Shown here: piece after piece, positions 34,825 through 44,397 of the stretch
Layout of the letters: each line of letters starts with the position of its first letter
How positions within the stretch are numbered: the first letter of the stretch is position 1
NCBI GenBank assembly: GCA_965261195.1
Contig: OZ253455.1
Span: 3,968,001 to 4,032,000, forward strand
Direction of reading: 5' to 3'
DNA length: 64,000 nt
From: Bin87 sp965261195
Lineage (GTDB): Bacteria; Chloroflexota; Dehalococcoidia; Lucifugimonadales; UBA3495
The notes under the pieces: generated by a model
The model's input: the letters and a program-made list of their open reading frames with translations, nothing else
The model's database searches: none
Told to the model about the DNA's origin: nothing
Program-made: the position numbers and the translations under genes

Positions 34825-35607
34825 CTAAAGACTGGCCGCCTGGTCGCGGAGGCGGCTGAACTCGGTGCGGAAGCCCTCCGCCATGGCGCGCCGGTCGGTG
34901 CCGTGCAGAACGAAGCGCGCGCCCTGCTGAATCCAGTATTCGGACAGTTCGGGCGTTTGGTGGTGAACCAGGGTGGGGAGGCCATTGGCTTCGCACTGGT
35001 CGATGATGCCCTTGACGGTGGTTTTGTACACCTCCTGAGCGTAGTCGTCGGGAACGCCCAGGGAGATGCTCATGTCGTTGGGGCCGACGAAGATTGCGTC
35101 GATGCCGGGTACACCCAAAATGGCGTCCAGGTTGTCGACGGCGGCCTGGCTTTCGATGCCGATAATGCAGATGTTGTCCCGGTTGCGGGCTTCGAGGTAC
35201 TCGCGGCTGGCAGAGCTGGGAAACTCGCCGGTGGCCAGCGCCTGCTCAGCGGCCACGCCCTTGAGCGGGCGGTACTTGGCGGCTTTAACCACCTCGCGCA
35301 CCTGGTCCACCGTCTCACAGTACGGAGCGAGGATGCCCTGCGCCCCGGCGTCAATGGCCATCGTTACGTAATGGGAATCGGGTATGGGTATCCTGACAAT
35401 GGGCACCACACTGCTCGTCGCAAACATCGCCAGGTAATCGCCCAGCTCACCGCGGCTGCGAGGGTTATGTTCCGTGTCAATGATGACGTAGTCCAGGCCC
35501 ACGCCGTCCATTATGGGTATCCAGCGTGGGTTGCGGTTCACGCTAATCATCGTTCCGAAGATTCGTCCGCCCTGTTGGAGGGTTGCTTTCAGGTCTGCGC
35601 CGCTCAT
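34825..35607 (-). CDS. HpcH/HpaI-family aldolase
   Basis: A 260-aa class II aldolase of the 2,4-dihydroxyhept-2-ene-1,7-dioate/citrate lyase family. Features: FGTMISVNRNPRWIPIM, DYVIIDTEHNPRSRGEL with the catalytic His, AQGILAPYCETVDQVREVV, the metal-binding Glu in IGIESQAAVDNLDAIL and FVGPNDMSISLGVP. ATG 35607 (MSGADLKATLQQ) is chosen; the longer frame to 35748 runs through the neighbouring gene's start. It cleaves 2-oxo-4-hydroxy acids to pyruvate (or a homologue) and an aldehyde. Confidence 0.9.
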   Translation of the reverse strand: MSGADLKATLQQGGRIFGTMISVNRNPRWIPIMDGVGLDYVIIDTEHNPRSRGELGDYLAMFATSSVVPIVRIPIPDSHYVTMAIDAGAQGILAPYCETVDQVREVVKAAKYRPLKGVAAEQALATGEFPSSASREYLEARNRDNICIIGIESQAAVDNLDAILGVPGIDAIFVGPNDMSISLGVPDDYAQEVYKTTVKGIIDQCEANGLPTLVHHQTPELSEYWIQQGARFVLHGTDRRAMAEGFRTEFSRLRDQAASL

Positions 35608-35737
35608 AATCGCTTTTTGCTCCTGGCCGGGGGTTTTTCGGAGTATAGCACGCGCCCCCGCCGGCGACGGAGCGCCGGGCAATGTGGCTTGGCGCGGCGA
35701 ATGTGCTAAACTTCCGAATTGAACCCTGACAGCCGGA

Positions 35738-36907
35738 TTGCGCTGCATAGAAACTCAAGAGACACGCCTTTTGTCGAACCAGTATCGTTACATTGACACC
35801 CAAGCCAGCTGGGATGACGCGTCCGGCAGCCTGCGGTCCGCGTCTCAACTGGCGCTGGACACCGAGCGCAACGGGCGATTCGCCTACCAGGAGCGCATCT
35901 GTCTGATTCAGCTCTGCGATGGCGAGCAAACGCTCCTCATCGACCCGCTGGCCATTGACGACCTTTCCAGTTTCGGCGCAATGCTGGCCGACGAGTCCAT
36001 CATAAAAGTTATTCACGGTTGCGAAGAGGACGTTCGATTTTTCGACCACGATTTCGGATTCACGATCAACAACCTTTTTGACACCGGATTGGCGGCCCGG
36101 TTCCTCGGCGTAAGTCGTCCCAATCTGGGCGCGGTACTGGAAGAATTCGCCGGGGTAACGATTCCCAAAGACCGCAACCTGCAGATGTCCCATTGGGGCC
36201 TGCGCCCACTGTCCGGGCCGGCGCTGGACTACGCCGCCAGCGACGTACACCACCTGCTGCCACTAGCCGACGAGCTGGAATATCGGCTGCAAAAGATTGA
36301 CCGAATGGGCTGGGTTAACGAGGAATGCCGGCGCCTACAGGAGTTGCGATACCCGCCGTTGGAACCGCTGGAAACTGCTTTCCGCCGGATCAAGGGCTGG
36401 GATGCGTTGAATCCCCGGCAGGCTGCCATATTGCAGGAACTCTATGCGTTTCGCGACGGCAAGGCGTGTTCGTGGGACCTGCCGCCAACGATAGCGGCCA
36501 GCGACGATGACCTGTTGCAGCTAGCTCAATCCGATGGGCCGGTGCGTCGCGGCATCGGCGGGCTGCTGGCCAACCGCTGCTATGGTGAGCTGCTGGATGC
36601 GATTGAGCAGGGACGCCGCAACCCGGAAGTACCCAAACCGGCCCGCCCAGACCACGGCAACGAGCTATGGACTACAGAGCGCCGCGGGCGGCTCAGGCTC
36701 CTGAAAGCCTGGCGATCGTCACTAGCCGACCAGCTGACGCTGGCGGTGAGCCACATCTGGCCGACCGCCAGCCTGGAGCGGATTGCCATGAGCCCCGACG
36801 TCCTGGAGCAGGAACTGGCCGGCGGCGATGGCGAGGTGCGGCGATGGCAACGGGACGAGTTCGGGACCGATTTGCAGCACCTGGCCTACGACCAGGATTG
36901 GCAATAA
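35738..36907 (+). CDS. rnd: Ribonuclease D (3'-5' exonuclease with HRDC domain)
   Basis: A 389-aa (or shorter) DEDDy exonuclease that trims tRNA and small RNA 3' ends. DEDD elements: ALDTERNG (D-x-E), HGCEEDVRFFD, NLFDTGLAARFLG and DYAASDVHHLLPLADEL. An HRDC helical domain lies at about 215-300 (GWDALNPRQAAILQELYAFR) and a second similar helical region follows. The 35738 TTG start overlaps the HpcH promoter area; another TTG at 35771 gives a more typical N-terminus (SNQYRYIDTQ). Confidence 0.9.
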   Translation: MRCIETQETRLLSNQYRYIDTQASWDDASGSLRSASQLALDTERNGRFAYQERICLIQLCDGEQTLLIDPLAIDDLSSFGAMLADESIIKVIHGCEEDVRFFDHDFGFTINNLFDTGLAARFLGVSRPNLGAVLEEFAGVTIPKDRNLQMSHWGLRPLSGPALDYAASDVHHLLPLADELEYRLQKIDRMGWVNEECRRLQELRYPPLEPLETAFRRIKGWDALNPRQAAILQELYAFRDGKACSWDLPPTIAASDDDLLQLAQSDGPVRRGIGGLLANRCYGELLDAIEQGRRNPEVPKPARPDHGNELWTTERRGRLRLLKAWRSSLADQLTLAVSHIWPTASLERIAMSPDVLEQELAGGDGEVRRWQRDEFGTDLQHLAYDQDWQ

Positions 36908-36931
36908 CCCAGCACCGGACACCGTGCATCG

Positions 36932-36952
36932 GGCACCGTCCGTCTCGGTGCC
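36932..36952. terminator. Bidirectional stem-loop between convergent genes
   Basis: A 7-bp stem GGCACCG (36932-36938) with CGGTGCC (36946-36952) and a 7-nt loop, between RNase D and the M20 peptidase. No T-run follows, so it is only a candidate. Confidence 0.45.
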
Positions 36953-37024
36953 GGTGGGGTCAGTGTGGCCGGGGTTAGTGCAGCAAGGGTTGGCCGGGTC
37001 CGAAACCTGAATAGCCGACCGGCA

Positions 37025-38107
37025 TCAGGCGCCGTAGGTCATCAGCTGTTCGCAGAAGCGGGCGGTGTTCATCAAGTCGGGGACGACGACGTACTCGTCG
37101 ATGGTGTGCATCAGGTTGGTTGACATCCCCACGACGACGCTCTCGATGCCGTTGAGCCGGAACACGTTGCCGTCGGTGCCGCCGCCGGAAGGCTGAATGT
37201 TGGGTTCCAGGCCCATGTCGCGCATCACGCGGGTCACCAGCTGGGCAGTGGCTTCGTTGGGGTCGAGCCGGTACATCTGGAACATCATCTCCAGAGACTC
37301 GGTAATCTCAGCATCCTGATAGCGGCCGCGTATATTGTTAACGGTGGAAATGAGTTGCATCCGCAGCAGCTCCAGGGATTCCAGGTTCATGCTGCGGAAT
37401 TCGCCGGTCAGCGACGCCTCGGAGGGCACGGCGTTGCGGACGGTGCCGGCGGTGATGGTTGCGACGTTGAAGGTGGTTTCGGTGTCGATGCGGCCCTGGG
37501 GCAGTTCGGCGATGATGTCGCTGGCGATTTTGATGGCGGACAGGCCCTTTTCGGGTTCAACGCCGGCATGGGCGCCGCGGCCACGCACGTTGATGTCGAA
37601 GGCCATATAGGTGGGACTGGCGCCGGTGATTGTGTTGACCGGGCCATTGCCATCGAAAACTACCGCTTCCGTCCCGCGAATCATGGAGAAGTCCAGGTTG
37701 GAAGCGCCCACGAGGCCAATCTCCTCGCCGCGGGTAAACACGACCTGCACCGGGCGCCGGGTCCGCCCCTCCAGCTTGACCGCTTCCAGCGCCTCCAGGA
37801 TGGCCGCGACGCCGGCCTTGCAGTCGCCGCCGAGGATGGTATTGCCATCGGAGGTTACGCGGTCGCCGACCAGTTGGGGCCGAATGCTGCGACCGGGGTC
37901 AACGGTGTCCATGTGGGCCGAGAGCAGCAGAGGGCGGTCGCCGTCTTCGCCGGCGATGACGTTGCCGTGGGCATCGCGTTCCACCTGGAAGCCAAGATCG
38001 ACCAGCCGGTCGGTAACGTGCTGCGCAACGTCCCATTCTTCACCGGACGGGCTGTCAATTCGTACCAGGTCGCAGAAATCGTCGACCAGTCGTTCCTGAT
38101 TGGGCAT
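37025..38107 (-). CDS. M20-family metallopeptidase (PepT-like)
   Basis: A 360-aa dinuclear zinc peptidase. Metal and catalytic motifs: LLSAHMDTVDPG (His, Asp about 70), LGGDCKAGVAAILEALEA (Asp about 105), FTRGEEIGLVGA (Glu-Glu about 139), an internal dimerisation domain GRGAHAGVEPEKGLSAIKIA and the C-terminal GGGTDGNVFRL. It is of the type annotated as tripeptidase T or M20/M25/M40 hydrolase and is distinct from the two AbgB-like proteins at 13.7-16.4 kb. Cytoplasmic, with no signal peptide. Confidence 0.9.
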   Translation of the reverse strand: MPNQERLVDDFCDLVRIDSPSGEEWDVAQHVTDRLVDLGFQVERDAHGNVIAGEDGDRPLLLSAHMDTVDPGRSIRPQLVGDRVTSDGNTILGGDCKAGVAAILEALEAVKLEGRTRRPVQVVFTRGEEIGLVGASNLDFSMIRGTEAVVFDGNGPVNTITGASPTYMAFDINVRGRGAHAGVEPEKGLSAIKIASDIIAELPQGRIDTETTFNVATITAGTVRNAVPSEASLTGEFRSMNLESLELLRMQLISTVNNIRGRYQDAEITESLEMMFQMYRLDPNEATAQLVTRVMRDMGLEPNIQPSGGGTDGNVFRLNGIESVVVGMSTNLMHTIDEYVVVPDLMNTARFCEQLMTYGA

Positions 38108-38258
38108 TTGGCACCTCGTTGGGCTGGTGGTGATGAGGGTGGTCTTCTTTTTTGGGTGGCGTAACAGCAGGTTCTTGTAAAGGCACCTTGTGGTTGCCTG
38201 GACTCACTACGGCATATAGGCGTATTTCAGTGTAAAACCACCTGAAACAGGATGTTAC

Positions 38259-40871
38259 CTAGTCACTGTTGGATTCAACGGGATTATCAGTAACAGTAAG
38301 GTCACAAACGCGGCAAAGCGCTACGCCAAGTTCGGGAGTACCTGAAAATGCGACTTGGGCACTTCGGTCACCCATCCACACTACTCTACCTGCACGACCT
38401 AGTGTCCGATGTTCAACGATACTTCCGGCAGTTATCCGGCGAGCCGCAAAGGCAGAACCCATTCCTGCTCCATCAGTGCCAGAAACACTGGGAAATTGCT
38501 GCCTTGAGTGGGTTAGAGGAACCTCGGCACACACCAGTTCTATTCGAACAGTGTACACCCGACGTAAAGGTCGGTAGCGCCTCACGTTAGATTCCAAAAC
38601 TGATAAACCGATGAACTCTCCGACCATAGAATCGAGACGACCAGTATCGCCCTTCACGCGCGAAGCGGGAACGAAGCAGCGCAAGCCGCACCAAGACACT
38701 TCCAACCCTCCCTTGTTCCTGGCTGTAACACGCCCCAATAGAGGAACTCCCAGCTCAGGCACAACCCGTGTCAATAAGCTAACATCCCGACCGGACCAGA
38801 CCGCAACTAATGAGTAACCGGATGCACCGCCAATCACGACGAAGCCAAGATTCACGCCATTTGGCAAAACGAACCCTAATGCGCTCTCGTAATCCCCGGC
38901 TGAATTAACTGCAACTGGCTCAGACCAATCGCCGGCAACTCCGCGGCGTACCGCACGCACTCGGCAAGTCATCAACGTAACAGACGACCAACTAATGGGC
39001 ACTGTAAACAGAGGTTCAGCAACAGGGTACACGACGACCTCATCGTCCGTATTGACTTCAAGGTCGTATGATAACCCGTTTCCGACCCCGGAATCCCACC
39101 GTAAAGAAAACCAATCTGCGCCAGCACTCTCAGCCTGCAACTGCTGGGAGAAGGATAATGCAGAGCGAACGGATTGTTGTCGCGCAGCACCACGAACTTG
39201 AACCGGATCGCTCCAAGGACCAGAACCGAGGGCATTCCAAGCGCGAACCCGGTACGATACATCGGAAAGACAACCCAATCTGCTGTCGGCATCGTACCAG
39301 TTGGTAGCAGTACGGACACCTGCATACTCGGCATTCCCGCCGTCGTGCACAATCTCGACATAGTAACCCTGGACAGGGTCATGCCCAAGCCATTCCGGAG
39401 CTCGCCAATGCAGGTCAATAGAACCGTCAGACTGACAACGAGACGAAAGATCAACAACTGGACCGGGAACAACCCCACCAACGACACAGCGAGACTGCTC
39501 CCCACCGGACTGCCATCCGCCACCAACACCATCCAAAACCGCCCTGACGCGGTACTGGTAAGACGACGCATCACGCGCAATAACGATTTCGTGCAAGGCC
39601 GTGGCGCTACCCACATCGATAACCGAGAGCGACCCATAGATCCCTTCGCGTTCCACTTCATAGTGGACACCCGGAACAGGGTTATCAACCGACCATCTCA
39701 CCAGCACTTCGCCCTTCCAATTGTCGAATAATTCTGCTGTGACGTCAGCCACCCCCACCAATTTCTGCACACCAAGGGCTACGTCCTGATGCGACACGGT
39801 GAAGTTGGCCCAAGGCCCCGGAATGTCGTCAAAGTTAACGGCCCGGGCGCGCCAGTCTCCTACCAAATCAAGATCAAGTTGGCCACGGAATCCGGGTTCC
39901 AGACCCGAAGCAACAGGAACATACTCCGAACTTGGGCTGCAAAACCGCTGTAACTCGTAACGGGACACCGGTATTACCTGAGAAGGGCCAATGCCATGCG
40001 GCAAATCCCATGATAAATTAAATGAAACGCGTTCAGTCTCAGCGTTATAGTCCAGCCCCGCAGACTGGAAAACAATAATGGGCATCGACGATAGGTTAAC
40101 GACTTCATCGTAGGTACCGGGGAACAGCCCGACGGTTTCATGCCTGTATTGCTTCAAAGCCCACTCGCAGCGGTAAGCCTCATTCCGAGTTTTCAAGACC
40201 GGCGACAACCAACTGATACGCCGCTCACCGGCAGCATTTTTATCAGACATACGAACGCCGAGCCAGTGTTTGCTGTAATATGCTTCCCACCGATCATCGA
40301 TATCTTCGTTAAAAGCTTTCCTGAAATACGCGCCCGGGTTTTCTATGTCATTCTTACTGTTAATATAACGTTGCAAATTTTCTCTACGGTCATGCTCAAA
40401 CTGACGCCGTGATGGGTTATAGGTCATTCCGACGTAACCAGTTTCAAGCTGATACACAAAATAGCCATCGCGCTCCAGGGCCTGGCCGAAACACTCAAAC
40501 GAATTGCTGTCACCACTAGCATTGCGACCAGATTCACATAGATCTTGGTCGCAATTCTGCGGACGACCTCGGCACGGGGCGTCCAAACGGCGAACAAAAG
40601 CCTCGCAATGCTGGCATATCTCGTCATAAGGGTCCTTTACCCAGCGAGGCGTACCACGGCAATCTGGGTCCGGGCAACGGCGCGAACAAGCGACACACGT
40701 AACTGACCCGGCTTCCTTTTCCAATCCGCAGAACACACAGCGAAGAGAACGTACCGGGTCCAGCAGGTCCAAAACATGAGACACTGCGGGGTCCTGCTCA
40801 ACGGCGTCAGCATCGCCTTGCCAATGCCAAACCGGATAGTGTCCAGTGCCAACCAAACCAAGATTAACCAT
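38259..40871 (-). CDS. Large multidomain protein: Cys clusters, GIY-YIG-like nuclease, FN3-like repeats, S1-like and SH3-like domains
   Basis: An 870-aa protein with no close family I recognise. Order (from ATG 40871): Cys-rich region with CVFC, CVAC, CPDPDC and CQHC (residues 45-112); GIY-YIG-like domain at about 135-250 with YFVYQLETGYVGMT, RRQFEHD (Arg-156, His-160) and NEAYRCEWALKQ holding a candidate metal Glu; four FN3-like beta domains at about 275-360, 375-460, 472-562 and 575-658; an S1-like stretch LLGRVTARNKGGLEVSWCGL (about 712); and a C-terminal SH3/KOW-like stretch GSIVEHRTLGRAGRVVWMGD (about 816). FN3 inside a nuclease without a signal peptide is unusual. GGAGAG precedes the ATG; TTG 40895 is an alternative. 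The DNA looks AT-richer than neighbours. Confidence 0.7.
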   Translation of the reverse strand: MVNLGLVGTGHYPVWHWQGDADAVEQDPAVSHVLDLLDPVRSLRCVFCGLEKEAGSVTCVACSRRCPDPDCRGTPRWVKDPYDEICQHCEAFVRRLDAPCRGRPQNCDQDLCESGRNASGDSNSFECFGQALERDGYFVYQLETGYVGMTYNPSRRQFEHDRRENLQRYINSKNDIENPGAYFRKAFNEDIDDRWEAYYSKHWLGVRMSDKNAAGERRISWLSPVLKTRNEAYRCEWALKQYRHETVGLFPGTYDEVVNLSSMPIIVFQSAGLDYNAETERVSFNLSWDLPHGIGPSQVIPVSRYELQRFCSPSSEYVPVASGLEPGFRGQLDLDLVGDWRARAVNFDDIPGPWANFTVSHQDVALGVQKLVGVADVTAELFDNWKGEVLVRWSVDNPVPGVHYEVEREGIYGSLSVIDVGSATALHEIVIARDASSYQYRVRAVLDGVGGGWQSGGEQSRCVVGGVVPGPVVDLSSRCQSDGSIDLHWRAPEWLGHDPVQGYYVEIVHDGGNAEYAGVRTATNWYDADSRLGCLSDVSYRVRAWNALGSGPWSDPVQVRGAARQQSVRSALSFSQQLQAESAGADWFSLRWDSGVGNGLSYDLEVNTDDEVVVYPVAEPLFTVPISWSSVTLMTCRVRAVRRGVAGDWSEPVAVNSAGDYESALGFVLPNGVNLGFVVIGGASGYSLVAVWSGRDVSLLTRVVPELGVPLLGRVTARNKGGLEVSWCGLRCFVPASRVKGDTGRLDSMVGEFIGLSVLESNVRRYRPLRRVYTVRIELVCAEVPLTHSRQQFPSVSGTDGAGMGSAFAARRITAGSIVEHRTLGRAGRVVWMGDRSAQVAFSGTPELGVALCRVCDLTVTDNPVESNSD

Positions 40872-41023
40872 GTTCTCTCCGAAACACCGAGCCAAGCCAA
40901 AATCAAAAATCGACTTATCAAGATGTTCTTGATTCAGACTCGCGGTTAGGTTGCCTATTATAGCGTAGGTTGATTAGAATTCATTGTCGACCGGCGCCAC
41001 TGAACCGAGGTTGCCCTTTCAAT

Positions 41024-41482
41024 ATGAACAGCCCGCTGGAAATCCGCCTGGCCACTCAACGCGATGCTGACACCATCGTGGCCTACAACACCGCCATGGC
41101 CCTGGAATCCGAGGGCATTGACCTGGACCAGGCTGCGTTACGCGCCGGCGTTGCGGCGGCGCTGTCAGACCCGGTCAAGGCATTCTACCTGCTGGCCGAG
41201 ATCGACAGCTTGCCCGTCGGCCAGTTGATGGTAACTACCGAATGGAGCGACTGGCGCAACGGCTGGATCTGGTGGGTGCAGTCGGTTTATGTCAAGTCCG
41301 AAAATCGACGGCAGGGCGTTTATCGGAAACTGTATGGCCGGTTGCAGCAACTGGCTGCCGAGCGAGGCGATGTGAGGGGAATGCGGCTCTACGTAATGCG
41401 GGAGAACCTGGTCGCCAAACAAACCTACGAAGCGCTGGGTATGTCTCATTCGGAGTATGATTTGTACGAGACGGATTTCTAA
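41024..41482 (+). CDS. GNAT-family N-acetyltransferase
   Basis: A 152-aa acetyl-CoA-dependent acetyltransferase. The N-terminus IRLATQRDADTIVAYNTAMA, the WIWWVQSVYVKSENRRQGVY stretch with the Q/RxxGxG/A-like acetyl-CoA loop (RRQGVYRKLY), and the C-terminal REN..AKQTYEALGMSHSEY all match. The loop glycine pattern RRQGVY is slightly altered (RRxGVG expected), as is common. The substrate is unknown. ATG 41024 is the only start giving the family N-terminus. Confidence 0.88.
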   Translation: MNSPLEIRLATQRDADTIVAYNTAMALESEGIDLDQAALRAGVAAALSDPVKAFYLLAEIDSLPVGQLMVTTEWSDWRNGWIWWVQSVYVKSENRRQGVYRKLYGRLQQLAAERGDVRGMRLYVMRENLVAKQTYEALGMSHSEYDLYETDF

Positions 41483-41510
41483 CCCGGATAGCGTGCGCCG
41501 GATTGCAGCA

Positions 41511-42557
41511 ATGACTCAAGAACTTCCAACCGAATTCCACTACACGGCGCGCGGCCAGCTGGCTTTGCGGGCGGGACAACTGGATGCCGCCATTGCGGAT
41601 TTCAACAACGCCCTGGAACTGAACGACGAGTTTGCGCCGGCCTACTACTACCGCGGGCTGGCCCACCGCAACGTTGGCAATCTGAGCCAGGCCGTTGCCG
41701 ATTACACGCGCGCGATCATGGCCGACCCACAGTATCCGGTGCCCTATTACGCGCGCGGAGTGGTACGGCGGCACCTGGGTTACTACGAGGATGCCATCAG
41801 CGACTACACCACCGCCATCGAGCTGGAACCCGACGACGCGGATTACTATTACGCCCGGGGAGTGGCGCGAATTTCGCTCGGCCGCTACGGAGCGGCCATC
41901 GGGGATTTTATGGCCTGCATTCGCATCAATCCGGAGCACCCCAACGCCCACTACAATCTGGGCATCGCTTATCGGGACACCGGCGACCGCGCTACCGCCC
42001 TGGGCTTTTACGACCGTGCCATCGAACTGCGCCCACGCGACGCCGACTATCGCTACGCCCGCGGGAATCTGCACAGCGACCGTCGCGACTACGCTGCTGC
42101 CATCGACGACTACGATGCCGCCATCGCGCTGGTGCCGACTTTCGCCAACGCTCTGTACAACCGGGGCATCGCCCGACGTAACCAGGGCGAACCCACTGCC
42201 GCCATTGTCGATTTCGACGCCGCCCAATCCTGCGGCATGGACACGGCGACGCTGTACCACAATCGGGGCGTGGCGCGGGCCGACCTGGGAGAACACACGG
42301 CGGCCATCGCGGAGTATGAGGCGGCGCTGGCACGCGATGAGAACCTGGCGGGGATTTGGCTTTCGATGGGTAATTCGCAAGCGGCGCTGGCCGATTTCCC
42401 GACGGCAGTCAACGCATACAGCAGAGCCATCGAGCTGAACTCCAATCTGATGGAAGCATACCGGGGGCGCGGGTTGGCCCGTCAGGCGTTGGGCGATAGC
42501 GACGCGGCGGCTGCGGACCTGAGCGAGTTCGCCCGCCGCTCCGGCGCGGTCGAATAA
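41511..42557 (+). CDS. Tetratricopeptide-repeat protein
   Basis: A 348-aa protein made almost entirely of about ten 34-residue TPR units, for example AIADFNNALELNDEFAPAYY and AISDYTTAIELEPDDADYYY. It has no signal peptide or extra domain, so it is probably a cytoplasmic scaffold. The GNAT gene ends 28 bp upstream on the same strand and the hotdog gene starts 6 bp after, consistent with one unit. Confidence 0.9.
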   Translation: MTQELPTEFHYTARGQLALRAGQLDAAIADFNNALELNDEFAPAYYYRGLAHRNVGNLSQAVADYTRAIMADPQYPVPYYARGVVRRHLGYYEDAISDYTTAIELEPDDADYYYARGVARISLGRYGAAIGDFMACIRINPEHPNAHYNLGIAYRDTGDRATALGFYDRAIELRPRDADYRYARGNLHSDRRDYAAAIDDYDAAIALVPTFANALYNRGIARRNQGEPTAAIVDFDAAQSCGMDTATLYHNRGVARADLGEHTAAIAEYEAALARDENLAGIWLSMGNSQAALADFPTAVNAYSRAIELNSNLMEAYRGRGLARQALGDSDAAAADLSEFARRSGAVE

Positions 42558-42563
42558 GCGTTG

Positions 42564-43448
42564 ATGTCAATATCGGTTTGGGCAGACCTGCGACCGGGCG
42601 ACCAGCTGGGCAATCTGGAGTATTTGATCGACGCGGCGGCGCTGGCCGATTACCAGCAGGCGGTGCATATTGATTCCCAGTTTCCCAATCTCGCGGCCGA
42701 CGATTGCCGCGCCTTGTTGCTGGCCCGTTGCGGCCCCTTGCCGTTGAGCATCGTCTGGCAGCGGCAGGATTTTCTGCGCCCGCCAATACTGGGCCGGCGA
42801 ATCCAGGTGGGTGGCTGGGTGCGCGAGCTGCGGCAGCGCAACCACCGGCGCTGGTTGCGTGTGGCCACGTTCGCCGTTGACGAGATTGGCACGGAAATCC
42901 TGCGTTCCGAGGCTGTATATCTGATTGGCGGCGATGGTCCGGCAGCCGACGGGCAACCCCAGCAGCCAGCAGTTGCCTGGACTGCTGAGCCGGCCGCATC
43001 CGATTCGCTGCTGACGGGGCGCTCCGGTACAGACGATTTGGCGGTGGGCGACACGTTAACGCTGGGCACGTTTGCGATTCCGGATGGCGACCGGCTGGCG
43101 GCTATTACAGCATTGGGCAACCGACTGGCAGGGGGCAGCCGACTGGCCGGCAGTAGAATTGGCAACAGCGACAGCGCGTCATCAGCGGCAATATGCGGGT
43201 GGTTGGAGGGTCGCATCGGTCGATATTTTGGCGACGATTTTCGCTGGGGCGGACGGCTGTCGGTGGCGTACCAGCGTCCGGCAACCCCCGGCGACCGACT
43301 TCATGGCGTCGGCGTCCTGACCGGGAGTGATACCGATGCGAAGGGCGTGGTTACCCATCAATTGTCAGTACCGATATTCAACCGGCTAGGCCAGGTGGTG
43401 GCGGTGGCCGGGGCCACGGTAAAGGCGCCAAGCCCCCGCACGCTCTGA
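42564..43448 (+). CDS. Probable double-hotdog (MaoC-like) dehydratase/thioesterase-type protein
   Basis: A 294-aa protein. Two similar halves can be made out: a first with DLRPGDQLGNLEYLIDAAAL through RIQVGGWVRELRQRNHRRWL, and a second with LAVGDTLTLGTFAIPDGDRL through RLSVAYQRPATPGDRLHGVG. The repeated G-x-x-L...hydrophobic pattern suggests two MaoC-type hotdog folds, as in acyl-CoA dehydratases. I see no clear catalytic Asp/His pair, so the enzyme role is only a suggestion. The ATG at 42564 is 6 bp after the TPR gene. Confidence 0.55.
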   Translation: MSISVWADLRPGDQLGNLEYLIDAAALADYQQAVHIDSQFPNLAADDCRALLLARCGPLPLSIVWQRQDFLRPPILGRRIQVGGWVRELRQRNHRRWLRVATFAVDEIGTEILRSEAVYLIGGDGPAADGQPQQPAVAWTAEPAASDSLLTGRSGTDDLAVGDTLTLGTFAIPDGDRLAAITALGNRLAGGSRLAGSRIGNSDSASSAAICGWLEGRIGRYFGDDFRWGGRLSVAYQRPATPGDRLHGVGVLTGSDTDAKGVVTHQLSVPIFNRLGQVVAVAGATVKAPSPRTL

Positions 43449-43531
43449 TACCATCAGTTCCAGCCGGTGTCCCATCTCCGACTCCCCTCGCCCTGGCTGA
43501 CAAGGTAGGTATCGAGGGTTTGGCAGAGGTT

Positions 43532-43590
43532 TTCACCCTCACCCTCTCCCTCTCCCTAACCCTCTCCCATCAAGGGAGAGGGGACATTAT
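43532..43590. repeat. CCCTCTCCC/GGGAGAGGGG hairpin repeat
   Basis: CTCACCCTCTCCCTCTCCCT followed by CCCTCTCCCATCAAGGGAGA (hairpin arms 43562-43568 and 43575-43583). A further copy of the dispersed unit, in the gap before the PIG-L gene. Confidence 0.6.
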
Positions 43591-43618
43591 CGGGGTTACA
43601 TACCCTTATGGAGGATCA

Positions 43619-44374
43619 ATGCTGAGACCTAACCCACGGTTGGCCGTTGTGCCGGAGGACTGGCAAACTGCCGTCGCGATCGTTGCCCACCCTGACGACA
43701 TGGAGTACGGCGCGGCCAGCGCGGTTGCCAAGTGGACGGCACAGGGCAAGCGTGTCGTGTACGTTATGGTAAGCAAAGGTGAAGCCGGCATCGACAGTAT
43801 GCCGCCGTCCGAAGTCGGGCCATTGCGGGCGCAGGAAGAAATCAACAGCGCCCGGGTGGTCGGCGTGGATACCGTGGAGTTTCTGGATCACATGGACGGT
43901 GTGATTGAGTACGGGCTGCCGCTGCGCCGGGATTTGAGCCGGGTGATTCGACGGCACCGACCGGATGTGGTGCTCACCATCAACCATCATTTGCAGTTCG
44001 CCAGCGGACACCTGAACATGGCCGACCACCGTTGGGTTGGCCTAGCCGTGTTCGACGCTGCCCGAGACGCCGGCAACCGCTGGATTTTTCCGGAGCTGCT
44101 GGAGGAAGGGTTGGAGCCGTGGAACGATGTGCGGTTCGTTGCCGTCTTCGGCGCCACCGTGCCCACCCATGCCGTGGACGTATCGGCGCACTGGGAAACG
44201 GGCCTGGCGTCCCTGCGTGAACACAAGGCATATCTGGAAAACCTGGGCGACGTCGGCGAAGGGCCTTTCGAGTTCCTGTCCATGCACGCCCGCACGGTTG
44301 GCGCTGCTTTCGGGTGCGAATACGCAGCCCAGGCCGAGCTGGTGTACATCAACGACGTACCCGATAGTATGTGA
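43619..44374 (+). CDS. PIG-L family deacetylase
   Basis: A 251-aa zinc hydrolase of the LmbE/PIG-L family (N-acetylglucosaminyl deacetylase-like). The metal motif AHPDDMEYGAA (His, Asp, Asp at about 25-28) and VVYVMVSKGEAG are present. The distal His is in NHHLQFASGHLNMADHRWVG. GGAGG lies 5 bp before ATG 43619. The family acts on GlcNAc-containing lipids, mycothiol or bacillithiol precursors, or antibiotics; substrate not determinable. Confidence 0.9.
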   Translation: MLRPNPRLAVVPEDWQTAVAIVAHPDDMEYGAASAVAKWTAQGKRVVYVMVSKGEAGIDSMPPSEVGPLRAQEEINSARVVGVDTVEFLDHMDGVIEYGLPLRRDLSRVIRRHRPDVVLTINHHLQFASGHLNMADHRWVGLAVFDAARDAGNRWIFPELLEEGLEPWNDVRFVAVFGATVPTHAVDVSAHWETGLASLREHKAYLENLGDVGEGPFEFLSMHARTVGAAFGCEYAAQAELVYINDVPDSM

Positions 44375-44397
44375 GCCCGACAACATATGAGGACATT

